Shown here: positions 1-5,502 of the stretch, piece after piece
Position numbering within the stretch: the first letter of the stretch is position 1
Layout: each line of letters starts with the position of its first letter
From: Candidatus Dormiibacterota bacterium
GTDB lineage: Bacteria > Chloroflexota > Dormibacteria > Aeolococcales > Aeolococcaceae
Length of the DNA: 6,000 nucleotides
NCBI GenBank assembly: GCA_003136295.1
Contig: PLDZ01000240.1
Coordinates: forward strand, 2,332 to 8,331
Direction of reading: 5' to 3'
The notes under the pieces: generated by a model
Databases searched by the model: none
What the model saw: only the letters and a program-made list of their open reading frames with translations
Told to the model about the DNA's origin: nothing
Translations under genes and position numbers: made by a program

Positions 1-669
1 GGACCGCCGATGCTGCGCACATTTGCGTACGTCATCGCCGCGTCGGTGGTCGCACTCGTCGTGGGTTATCCCGTGGCGTATTTCGTCGCGCGATTCTCGG
101 GTCGTCGCCGCGTGCTGTTCCTCGTCCTGCTGCTCGCGCCGTTCTGTGTCAGCTACATGATGCGCATGCTCGCGTGGGTCAATCTCCTCGAGGTGGACGG
201 GCTCGTCAACCACACGCTCGGCATCTTCGGGGTCACGCCCGTGGCATGGCTGTCGGGCCAGCCCATCACCGTCGTCCTCGGTCTCGTGTATGGATACATC
301 CCCTACATGATCCTGCCGCTCTATGCGGGACTCGACCGTATCGACAACAGCCTGCTCGAAGCGGCTCGCGACCTCGGCGCGGGACGTTTCTCGACATTTC
401 GACGGGTCACGCTGCCCATGAGCCGGCCGGCGATTCTCACCGGTCTGCTGATCGTGAGCCTCCCCATGTTCGGTGATTACTTCACCAACGACCTGCTCTC
501 TGGTTCGCCACGAACGTCGATGCTTGGCAACCTGATCAACACTGCGGTGACCACCCCCGGTGAAGCCGCCGAGGGAGCCGCATTCGTGCTCCTGCTCTTC
601 GCGCTGCTGATTCCGCCGATGGTGTATTACGCGAGAAGCACTTCGCGTCGCTCGATGGTCGAAGCATGA
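1..669 (+). CDS. ABC transporter permease, PotB-type (spermidine/putrescine family), 5' partial
   Basis: Inner-membrane subunit of a binding-protein-dependent importer of the spermidine/putrescine class. The frame is open to the left edge. The ATG at 10 lies at the start of a membrane helix (LRTFAYVIAASVVALVVGYP), which in PotB-like proteins is preceded by another helix and a loop. The true start is therefore almost certainly outside the window, and the 219 residues after this ATG are short for a family of about 280-300. Counting from that ATG, hydrophobic segments lie near residues 3-27, 35-57, 78-100, 140-160 and 190-210. The cytoplasmic EAA loop that docks on the ATPase is clear at residues 116-142 (LLEAARDLGAGRF, with E117 and G123). 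It is followed by GDYFTNDLLSG, a typical PotB stretch. The stop overlaps the next start as ATGA, so the two permeases should be translationally coupled and form a heterodimer. The family is certain, the solute is not: this family also carries compounds other than polyamines. Confidence 0.93.
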   Translation, partial: GPPMLRTFAYVIAASVVALVVGYPVAYFVARFSGRRRVLFLVLLLAPFCVSYMMRMLAWVNLLEVDGLVNHTLGIFGVTPVAWLSGQPITVVLGLVYGYIPYMILPLYAGLDRIDNSLLEAARDLGAGRFSTFRRVTLPMSRPAILTGLLIVSLPMFGDYFTNDLLSGSPRTSMLGNLINTAVTTPGEAAEGAAFVLLLFALLIPPMVYYARSTSRRSMVEA

Positions 670-1613
670 GCGAGGTCAGCATCGAGCGCGGCCGCCTCCC
701 GGTTGCACCACCGAGCGAACGGCGATCCCCGCTCTATCGATTCCTGCCCTCGCGCTCCAATCCATGGCGTCGCCCCGTCATGCTCGAGACGATCACGTGG
801 CTGTATCTCCTCTGGTCGATCCTGCCGGTGGGGCTCGCCGTGCTCTTCTCGTTCAACGCCGGCCGCAGCCGAACCGCGTGGCAGGGCTTCTCGCTGCGCT
901 GGTACTTCATCGATCCGGCGGGTTCGGTGTGGAACGATCCGACCCTGCGCGACGCGCTCTTCCAGACCCTCAAGCTGGCGGTGATCACCACGGTGATCGC
1001 GGTTCCCATCGGTGTGATCTTCGCCATCGGCGTCGACCGTTGGCGCGGGCGTCTCCCGGCGGTGTTCAACTTCCAGATGCTGGTGTCGTTCGTCATTCCC
1101 GAGATCATCATCGGCGTGGCACTGCTTCTCGTCTTCACCCAGCTCACGACGTTCATTCCGCTCGGAACGCCCGCGCAGGTGATTGGACTGGTCACGTTCC
1201 AGCTTTCGTTCCCGGTGGTCATCGTGCGCGCTCGTCTTCTCTCCATCGGCGGTCAGTACGAGGAGGCGGCGATGGATCTCGGCGCGTCGCCGATTCAAGC
1301 CGTGCGGCGGGTGTTGCTCCCGATGTTGTGGCCGGCGATCTTCGCGAGCGCAGTGCTCGTCTTTGCCGACGTCATCGACGACTTCGTCATCGTTCGCGCG
1401 CTCTCCGCCGAGCTGTCGTCGGAGACGATGTCGGTGAAGATCTACAACGGCGCGCGCTCGACCGCAACGCCCGCGCTCAACGCGCTGGCAACCATCATGC
1501 TCGTGATCTCGATCGTCGCCGTCGCGATCGGGTTCCTCGTGTACCGGCGCATGACTCGCGACGACAACCTTGGTGGCGGCGCCGCACTCGACCAGTTCGC
1601 GGCGCAGCTCTAA
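666..1613 (+). CDS. ABC transporter permease, PotC-type
   Basis: Second channel subunit of the importer, 315 residues. The N-terminal 40 residues are polar and rich in Arg and Pro (cytoplasmic), a longer tail than in Escherichia coli PotC. Membrane segments are visible near residues 41-63, 100-122, 135-160, 170-190, 218-240 and 275-296. The EAA loop is at 199-225 (EEAAMDLGASPIQAVRRVLLP, E200 to G206) and is followed by a helix ending in DVIDDFVI, the equivalent of the PotC 'slDdfv' stretch. The ATG at 666 overlaps the upstream stop by 4 bp. No good Shine-Dalgarno sequence precedes it, so coupling to the upstream gene is the likely way it is translated. The last residues (GGGAALDQFAAQL) are a polar cytoplasmic tail. 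The assignment to the PotB/PotC permease pair is secure. The substrate is unknown because the binding protein and ATPase are not in the window. Confidence 0.93.
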   Translation: MSEVSIERGRLPVAPPSERRSPLYRFLPSRSNPWRRPVMLETITWLYLLWSILPVGLAVLFSFNAGRSRTAWQGFSLRWYFIDPAGSVWNDPTLRDALFQTLKLAVITTVIAVPIGVIFAIGVDRWRGRLPAVFNFQMLVSFVIPEIIIGVALLLVFTQLTTFIPLGTPAQVIGLVTFQLSFPVVIVRARLLSIGGQYEEAAMDLGASPIQAVRRVLLPMLWPAIFASAVLVFADVIDDFVIVRALSAELSSETMSVKIYNGARSTATPALNALATIMLVISIVAVAIGFLVYRRMTRDDNLGGGAALDQFAAQL

Positions 1614-1615
1614 TC

Positions 1616-2806
1616 ATGGACTTCTCCCTCGAGTCGAGCCAGCTCGAGTTGCGCGACCGTGCTGAGGCGCTGACAGCCGAGCTCATGACGCTCGAGGATC
1701 GCTGCGAGGCGGACCGAGGTCTCGACACTGAGTCACTTGCCTGGGCCGCAGAGCGAATCCGTCACCACCGTCTGAACGCCATCAACATGCCCGCGCAGTG
1801 GGGTGGTCAGGGGCTGAGCACGTTCGATCAGGTGATCGTCCAGTCGGTCCTCGGCGGGCTCACCAATGCGCTATGGGACCTGGTGTGGCGTCCCGCCAAC
1901 GCGCTGCGTCACTGCACCGACGCGCAACGCGAACGCTTCCTGCTTCCGGCGATCCTCGGTGAGCGCCGTGATTGCTTTGCCGTCACCGAGCCCGACGCCG
2001 GGTCCGATCCGTCACGCATCACCAGCACCGCAACGCGCGTTGGCGGCGGATACCGCATCAGCGGGGAAAAGTGGTTCGTCACCACCGGCGACGTGGCCGA
2101 TTTCCTGATCGTGCTCGCCCTTGTCCAGCCTGAGGGTGCGCCGACCCTCTTTCTCGTGGACAAGGATCTCCCCGGTGTCAGCATCAAGCGAACCCCACGC
2201 TACATGCACACGTTCGTCTTCGAGCATCCAGAGTTCATCCTCGAGGACGTGGCAATCGGCGCGGAGTGCGTGCTCGGTGCCGTGGGTGCAGGGTATGACA
2301 TCACCAAGGAGTGGTTCGTGGAGGAGCGGCTGATGATCGGGGCGCGATGCGTCGGCGCGGCGCGCCGCGCACTCAGCATCGCGACCGATTTCGCCAGGAC
2401 CCGCGTGCAGTTTGACCGGCCGATCGTCGAGCATCAGCTCGTCGGCGCCATGCTCGCGGACAGCGCCGTCGACATCGCGCTCATGCAGGCGCTCGTGCAC
2501 CAGGTCGCCTGGGAGGCAACCGGCCGGTTGGACCGAAAGCTTCTCCACGCGAAGGCAGCCATGGCGAAGCTGTCGGCGTCCGAAATGGCCGGCCGGGTGG
2601 TTGATCGATGCCTCCAGGTCCTCGGTGGCCGCGGCTACATGCGCGACAGTGCGGTGGAGCGCCTGTATCGAGACATCCGTGTTGATCGGATCTGGGAGGG
2701 CACGTCGGAGATCCAGCGGATCATCATCGCCGGCGAGATCGCAAAACGCGGTCTGACGTCGCTGCTCGACATCGCCGGCAGCGCCAGTCCTGACGCGGCG
2801 CGCTGA
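1616..2806 (+). CDS. Acyl-CoA dehydrogenase
   Basis: FAD-dependent alpha,beta-desaturation of an acyl-CoA in the cytoplasm, passing electrons to electron-transfer flavoprotein. The protein has 396 residues, close to the usual 380-400. Order: N-terminal helical domain (1-118), beta domain starting with the FAD/substrate motif AVTEPDAGSD (122-131) and continuing through SGEKWFVTTG, then the C-terminal helical domain with RVQFDRPIVEHQL. The second family signature, QVLGGRGYMRD..ERLYRD, begins at Q334 and matches fully. The catalytic base is present: E361 in RIWEGTSEIQR, the position of the MCAD/SCAD/glutaryl-CoA dehydrogenase glutamate. The first signature deviates only at its last small residue (Arg instead of Gly/Ser/Ala). 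The start ATG lies 2 bp after the permease stop without a clear Shine-Dalgarno, which suggests translation by reinitiation. The same frame stays open far upstream inside the permease gene, but that stretch has no acyl-CoA dehydrogenase sequence, so the start is at 1616. Chain length or substrate cannot be assigned. The linkage to an importer suggests that an imported carboxylate is its target after CoA activation. Confidence 0.95.
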   Translation: MDFSLESSQLELRDRAEALTAELMTLEDRCEADRGLDTESLAWAAERIRHHRLNAINMPAQWGGQGLSTFDQVIVQSVLGGLTNALWDLVWRPANALRHCTDAQRERFLLPAILGERRDCFAVTEPDAGSDPSRITSTATRVGGGYRISGEKWFVTTGDVADFLIVLALVQPEGAPTLFLVDKDLPGVSIKRTPRYMHTFVFEHPEFILEDVAIGAECVLGAVGAGYDITKEWFVEERLMIGARCVGAARRALSIATDFARTRVQFDRPIVEHQLVGAMLADSAVDIALMQALVHQVAWEATGRLDRKLLHAKAAMAKLSASEMAGRVVDRCLQVLGGRGYMRDSAVERLYRDIRVDRIWEGTSEIQRIIIAGEIAKRGLTSLLDIAGSASPDAAR

Positions 2807-2812
2807 GGTCCC

Positions 2813-3154
2813 ATGCAAGTACTGAGTGGAGCCGATCGCTTCGGAGCCCAGGCCGGGGGCACGCTGAACTGGGTTGAGCATCTGAGCGTTCCCGATCTCA
2901 GCGTCGGCACCTACTCACTCCCCGCCGGGAGTGTCGACACCCAGGAGCCGCACAGCGAGGACGAGATCTACGTCGTGCTGCGCGGCCGCGGCGCCCTCGC
3001 AACCGACGATGCAACCGCGGATGTTGGACCTGGTTCGGTGATCTACGTCCCCGCGGGCGAGACCCATCACTTCGCGCACATCGTCGAAGACCTGGTCGTC
3101 GTCGTCCTTTTCGCGCCGGCCGAGGGAGCTCGGGCGGGCGATGCCGATGTGTGA
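2813..3154 (+). CDS. Small single-domain cupin protein
   Basis: A 113-residue single cupin barrel, probably cytoplasmic (no signal peptide). Cupin motif 1 is at residues 39-60 (G39, H47, E51, G58; EDEIYVVLRGRG). Motif 2 is at 74-89 (GSVIYVPAGETHHF, P80, G82, H85). The usual first histidine of the metal-binding HxH pair is replaced by Glu (E45-P-H47), leaving H47, E51 and H85 as likely ligands, with E45 as a possible fourth. A GAGG sits 4 nt before the ATG, and the gene follows the acyl-CoA dehydrogenase by only 6 bp, so it belongs to the same transcript. Small cupins of this type can be dioxygenases, isomerases or simple ligand binders, and the sequence does not tell which. The downstream SnoaL-like gene is in the same frame, separated by this gene's TGA and 12 further sense codons. 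Confidence 0.88.
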   Translation: MQVLSGADRFGAQAGGTLNWVEHLSVPDLSVGTYSLPAGSVDTQEPHSEDEIYVVLRGRGALATDDATADVGPGSVIYVPAGETHHFAHIVEDLVVVVLFAPAEGARAGDADV

Positions 3155-3190
3155 CGCGCGCATCGATCGCATTGTCGAGACGACGACCGC

Positions 3191-3616
3191 GTGAGCGCCG
3201 GGGACACGCCCGTCGCTGAAGGCGCCGTCGTGGAGTGGCTCGCTCGCTACATCGATGTCTGGAAGTCCGGCGATCATTCCCGCGTGGCGGAATTGTTCAC
3301 CGACGATGCCGTGTACTACGCGGATCCCTTCGCAGCCCCACGCCACGGGCATGCAGCTATTGCGGAATACTGGCGGATTGCGGGCGATGCTCCAGACGCC
3401 TTCGAAGCGCAGTACGAACCATTCGCCATTGCGGGAGACCTGGCAATCGTCACGGGCTTCTCTCGGTACTTTGACGAGTCACGATCTCGCGTCGATAAGG
3501 AATATGGAAATATCTTCGTGCTTCGTTTCGCACACGACGGTCGCTGTAACGAGTACCGCGAGTGGTACATGCTGCGCGAGGGCGATGCAGCGCACGAGGT
3601 CGATCCGCCCACCTAG
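3191..3616 (+). CDS. NTF2/SnoaL-like family protein
   Basis: A 141-residue alpha+beta barrel protein of the NTF2-like superfamily (SnoaL-type), probably cytoplasmic. Typical features are the N-terminal helix WLARYIDVWKSGD (16-28), then VAELFTDDAVYYADPF (32-47), a Gly-His-Ala turn and IAEYW, and a C-terminal sheet ending in EYREWYMLREGD. Members include isomerases, hydratases and dehydratases as well as non-enzymatic proteins, so no reaction is claimed. The start is uncertain. GTG at 3191 has only a weak upstream GAG 11 nt away. A second GTG at 3230 (residue 14) has GAAGG 7 nt upstream and begins just at the conserved helix, giving 128 residues. I keep 3191 because it retains a plausible N-terminal tail. 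It is the last gene of the + strand train, followed by a regulatory gap. Confidence 0.85.
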   Translation: MSAGDTPVAEGAVVEWLARYIDVWKSGDHSRVAELFTDDAVYYADPFAAPRHGHAAIAEYWRIAGDAPDAFEAQYEPFAIAGDLAIVTGFSRYFDESRSRVDKEYGNIFVLRFAHDGRCNEYREWYMLREGDAAHEVDPPT

Positions 3617-3754
3617 GTGCGGGCGACGCCTCGCGACTTCATAACCGTTCGCTAACCAGCTCTTGAGGAACGCCTATCTAGACTGGAAAACACGAACACA
3701 TCCCTTGGGTCGCTGGTGCACGGCGCCCGCAGCTGCAATGCGAAGGAGATCCTC
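3617..3754 (+). promoter_or_regulatory. Intergenic promoter region of the secreted protein gene, with paired TAACC elements
   Basis: A 138-bp gap between the operon end and the secreted protein gene. Two TAACC blocks lie at 3642-3646 and 3653-3657, exactly 11 bp apart, each preceded by a nearby TTC (3638-3640 and 3648-3650). The 11-bp spacing is that of direct-repeat sites bound by OmpR/PhoB-type response regulators. Candidate -35 TTGAGG (3663-3668) has no good -10 at normal spacing. TATCTA (3675-3680) and TAGACT (3679-3684) are possible activator-dependent -10 elements. No hairpin with a T-tract was seen after the upstream gene's stop. A promoter somewhere here is likely, but the exact elements are inference. 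Confidence 0.4.
3743..3748 (+). promoter_or_regulatory. Ribosome binding site AAGGAG fixing the start at 3755
   Basis: AAGGAG lies 6 nt before the ATG at 3755. It is the strongest Shine-Dalgarno in the window and decides this start over the in-frame GTG at 3716, which would only add 13 residues ahead of the signal peptide. Confidence 0.85.
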
Positions 3755-4879
3755 ATGAACCGATCGAGACCAGCGATGCGACGCCTGCTGATTGCTGGTT
3801 CGATAGCCGTTGGGACCGCGCTGGCCATGCTGCCGGTTTCGGGCGCAGCTGCCGGACGTAGCGGTGCGAGCGACCCCGGAATGCTTCCCGGCACGATCTT
3901 TGTTGCGAGCCCGCCCGCCGGTGCCACCGGGCCCGACGACATCACCCGGCTTGCCTCACCCGGAGTCGACGGAGGGCGCGCGCTCATCTGGACGGCCTAC
4001 CAGAATGGGATCAACCCGGATGGAACACCTGGCACGCCGGGCGGACCGACGAAGAGCGCGATCGCCGGCTACGATCCGATCGACGGAAGGTTGGTCAAGA
4101 CGATCTGGGTGACAGGAAAGGCCGACGGGCTCACCGCCGACCCGGGTATCAGCCGTCTGGTCGTCACGGTTAACGAGGACGAGAATTCGGCGCTGTACCT
4201 GATCAACGCCCGCACCGGAGAGGCGACCAGGTTCCGCTACGATCCGTCGCCGGCTGAGAACGACAACGGTGGTACCGACAGCATCGCGATCTGGGACGGC
4301 CGCATCGTGCTCGCACACTCCAACCCCAACGACACCGAGGAAGTGACCGACTACGCGGTCGACCTCGATCGTGCAACCGGCATTGCGCATCTCCGCGCGC
4401 TCTTCTCCGATGACAGCACGGCTCTCGATGCTCTCACGCACACGACGGTGACGCTGGCACTGACCGATCCCGATACCAACGCCGTCATGCCGGATGCTGC
4501 TCCGCGATTCGCCGGTCAGCTTGCAACCATCAGCCAGGCGGACGGTCAGATCGTCTTCGCATCCAGCGGGCACCACGATCGGGACCTGACAGTGCTCAAC
4601 GTGACCGACAATGTCGCGGGAAACGTCCCGCCAATCGACGGGCTCGCAACTGCGACTGCGGAGCGGGGTACGCTCTTCGTCGTGGATGCAACGGCCGGGA
4701 CAATCACTGCGCTGAAGACCGACGGTTGGCCCGCAGGGACCGTTTTCGTCGGCGAGCCGAGCGACAACGGCAATCCGCTGGTCGGCACACTCAATCTGTT
4801 CACGGGGCAGATCACCCCACTCTCCAACACGTTCCTCAGTCCGAAGGGGTTGCTGTTCGTCCCTGCGGCGGATTCATGA
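3755..4879 (+). CDS. Secreted protein, probable beta-propeller, function unknown
   Basis: A 374-residue exported protein. A Sec-type signal peptide is clear: positive region NRSRPAMRR (2-10), hydrophobic core LLIAGSIAVGTALAMLPV (11-28), and an A-A-A cleavage site after residue 33. There is no lipobox and no C-terminal membrane anchor, so it should be released or stay in the cell wall/periplasm. The mature part consists of short beta-rich blades with recurring 'strand, turn, NxxTGxxxxF/L' phrases, for example LYLINARTGEATRF, LTVLNVTDN, LFVVDATAGTITALKTDG and LNLFTGQITPL. These resemble YncE/SMP-30-like propellers. The sequence is acidic and poor in cysteine. I do not recognise a catalytic motif and assign no activity. 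It stands alone, with its own promoter region and strong ribosome binding site, and converges on the lipoprotein gene downstream. Confidence 0.85.
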   Translation: MNRSRPAMRRLLIAGSIAVGTALAMLPVSGAAAGRSGASDPGMLPGTIFVASPPAGATGPDDITRLASPGVDGGRALIWTAYQNGINPDGTPGTPGGPTKSAIAGYDPIDGRLVKTIWVTGKADGLTADPGISRLVVTVNEDENSALYLINARTGEATRFRYDPSPAENDNGGTDSIAIWDGRIVLAHSNPNDTEEVTDYAVDLDRATGIAHLRALFSDDSTALDALTHTTVTLALTDPDTNAVMPDAAPRFAGQLATISQADGQIVFASSGHHDRDLTVLNVTDNVAGNVPPIDGLATATAERGTLFVVDATAGTITALKTDGWPAGTVFVGEPSDNGNPLVGTLNLFTGQITPLSNTFLSPKGLLFVPAADS

Positions 4880-4944
4880 CAGGGGGGCGTCGCGGCCCGA
4901 CGTAGCGGCCGGAGAAGAGGCGCCGTCAGGGTGACGTGCCGCTC
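4880..4944. terminator. Convergent intergenic gap with small inverted repeats (possible two-way terminator)
   Basis: These 65 bp separate the converging stops of the secreted protein and the lipoprotein. They hold CGGCC/GGCCG (4893-4897 with 4907-4911) and CGTCA-GGG-TGACG (4924-4936), the latter flanked by an outer GGC/GCC. Stems are short and no T-tract follows on either strand, so this is weak as an intrinsic terminator. It is listed because transcripts from both sides must end near here. Confidence 0.28.
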
Positions 4945-5382
4945 TCATGTCGGGCACGCGGCAACGTTGAATTGCCCGTGCTGGATCTCGGCTCCGCCGG
5001 CATCCTTGAACTCGTACGTATAGGTGCCCGCAGTGAGGGGACCGAACTCACCGCTGGTGTGGGTGGGGTTCACCACGATGCCGCCCGGGGAGATGACGAG
5101 CTTCCAGGTTGCGGCGGTGCCCTTCCACGAGACACTGCCACCCTGAGCGGTTCCAACCACGTCGCACCGGGTCGTGAGGACTGGCGCGGCCGCCGGAGTG
5201 GGAGTGGCCGTGGGCGTTGGAGTCGGCGTGGCAGTTGGAACCGGCGTGGCCGTCGGACTGGGCGTCGGAACCGGCGTCAGCAGGGGAGTCGCGCTGGGGC
5301 TCGCAGCGGGCGTGTTCCCGCAGGCGGCGAGTGCGCTGCCGAAGAGCAGCAGCAGTGCGAAGCGTGTCGTCGTGGTCATCAT
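4945..5382 (-). CDS. Lipoprotein with Thr/Pro-rich linker and small C-terminal beta domain
   Basis: A 145-residue surface lipoprotein. The N-terminus has a short basic start, a hydrophobic stretch FALLLLFGSALA and the lipobox LAAC with C21 as the lipidated residue. Residues 24-67 are a low-complexity Thr/Pro/Ala/Ser linker (TPVPTPSPTATP and similar), a likely extended spacer holding the domain away from the membrane. Residues 68-145 form a small beta-rich domain with an Ig/FN3-like ending (GPLTAGTYTYEF). It has two cysteines, C73 near its start and C143 near its end, which could form a disulfide clasp. Two ATGs are adjacent. GGAG at 5385-5388 lies 2 nt before the first but 5 nt before the second (5377-5379), so the real start may be one codon later. 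Function is unknown. Such long PT linkers are common in Chloroflexota and some Actinomycetota lipoproteins. Confidence 0.85.
   Translation of the reverse strand: MMTTTTRFALLLLFGSALAACGNTPAASPSATPLLTPVPTPSPTATPVPTATPTPTPTATPTPAAAPVLTTRCDVVGTAQGGSVSWKGTAATWKLVISPGGIVVNPTHTSGEFGPLTAGTYTYEFKDAGGAEIQHGQFNVAACPT
5182..5313 (-). repeat. Low-complexity repeat encoding the Thr/Pro linker
   Basis: Degenerate short repeats (GGCGT/GGAGT-like units on the + strand) inside the lipoprotein gene. An 11-bp block, GGAACCGGCGT, recurs exactly at 5237-5247 and 5267-5277, 30 bp apart. Such a tract can change in length by slippage, which would lengthen or shorten the protein linker in whole codons when the change is a multiple of three. 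Confidence 0.7.
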
Positions 5383-5415
5383 GGCTCCATAACGGGCTCC
5401 GCCAATCCCGTACCG

Positions 5416-5447
5416 ATTATTTGGCCCGTCATAGACGGGCTTGTTAA
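5416..5447 (-). promoter_or_regulatory. Candidate promoter of the lipoprotein gene with a dyad in a 20-bp spacer
   Basis: Read on the minus strand, TTAACA (5442-5447, 5 of 6 to the -35 consensus) is followed after 20 bp by AATAAT (5416-5421, 5 of 6 to the -10 consensus). The spacer holds a perfect 7-bp inverted repeat, GCCCGTC-TAT-GACGGGC (5424-5440), centred within half a base of the spacer midpoint. A transcript would start about 27 nt before the ATG. Over-long spacers of 19-20 bp with a central dyad are the hallmark of MerR-family-activated promoters. No such regulator gene is in the window, so that link is inference. The hairpin could instead be a transcription terminator, although the bases after it on the minus strand (CAAATAAT) are not T-rich. 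Confidence 0.45.
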
Positions 5448-5471
5448 GTCGTGAACCGGTAGCAGAGGCAT

Positions 5472-5499
5472 CTCGTTACGAAGTGATCTCTGGAACGAG
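5472..5499 (-). other. Inverted repeat just after the iolB stop
   Basis: CTCGTT (5472-5477) and AACGAG (5494-5499) form a 6-bp stem with a 16-nt loop that begins 3 bp past the iolB stop codon. No T-run follows in the direction of iolB transcription. It may slow or end iolB transcripts or stabilise their 3' end, or it may be chance. The rest of the 120-bp gap (5383-5502) holds the promoter candidate described separately. Confidence 0.25.
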
Positions 5500-5502
5500 G
5501 AG

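Noticed and set aside
10..12. ATG as the true start of the first permease
   Set aside because: The frame is open to the left edge and the ATG falls at the start of a helix that is internal in homologous PotB proteins. No ribosome binding site can be judged from 9 bases.
627..1298. A 223-residue minus-strand open frame antisense to the PotC-type permease
   Set aside because: Highly charged, low-complexity translation without a recognisable domain, opposite a confident permease gene.
764..1615. Open frame upstream of and in frame with the acyl-CoA dehydrogenase, giving a possible 680-residue protein
   Set aside because: It overlaps the PotC-type permease, whose membrane helices and EAA loop are unmistakable. 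The extension is Arg/Pro/Ala-rich with no domain, as expected for an off-frame reading of GC-rich DNA.
2012..2881. A 289-residue minus-strand open frame antisense to the acyl-CoA dehydrogenase
   Set aside because: The composition (His, Arg, Asp, Gly-rich) is typical of an antisense shadow. No motif is visible, and the + strand gene there has full family signatures.
3956..4576. A 206-residue minus-strand open frame antisense to the secreted protein
   Set aside because: No domain or convincing start context. The + strand gene has a signal peptide and a strong ribosome binding site.
5424..5440. Rho-independent terminator on the + strand (GCCCGTC-ATA-GACGGGC followed by TTGTTAAG)
   Set aside because: No + strand gene ends before it, the T-run is interrupted, and the dyad sits at the centre of a promoter spacer for the minus-strand gene, so a regulatory role is preferred. 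It is not excluded.
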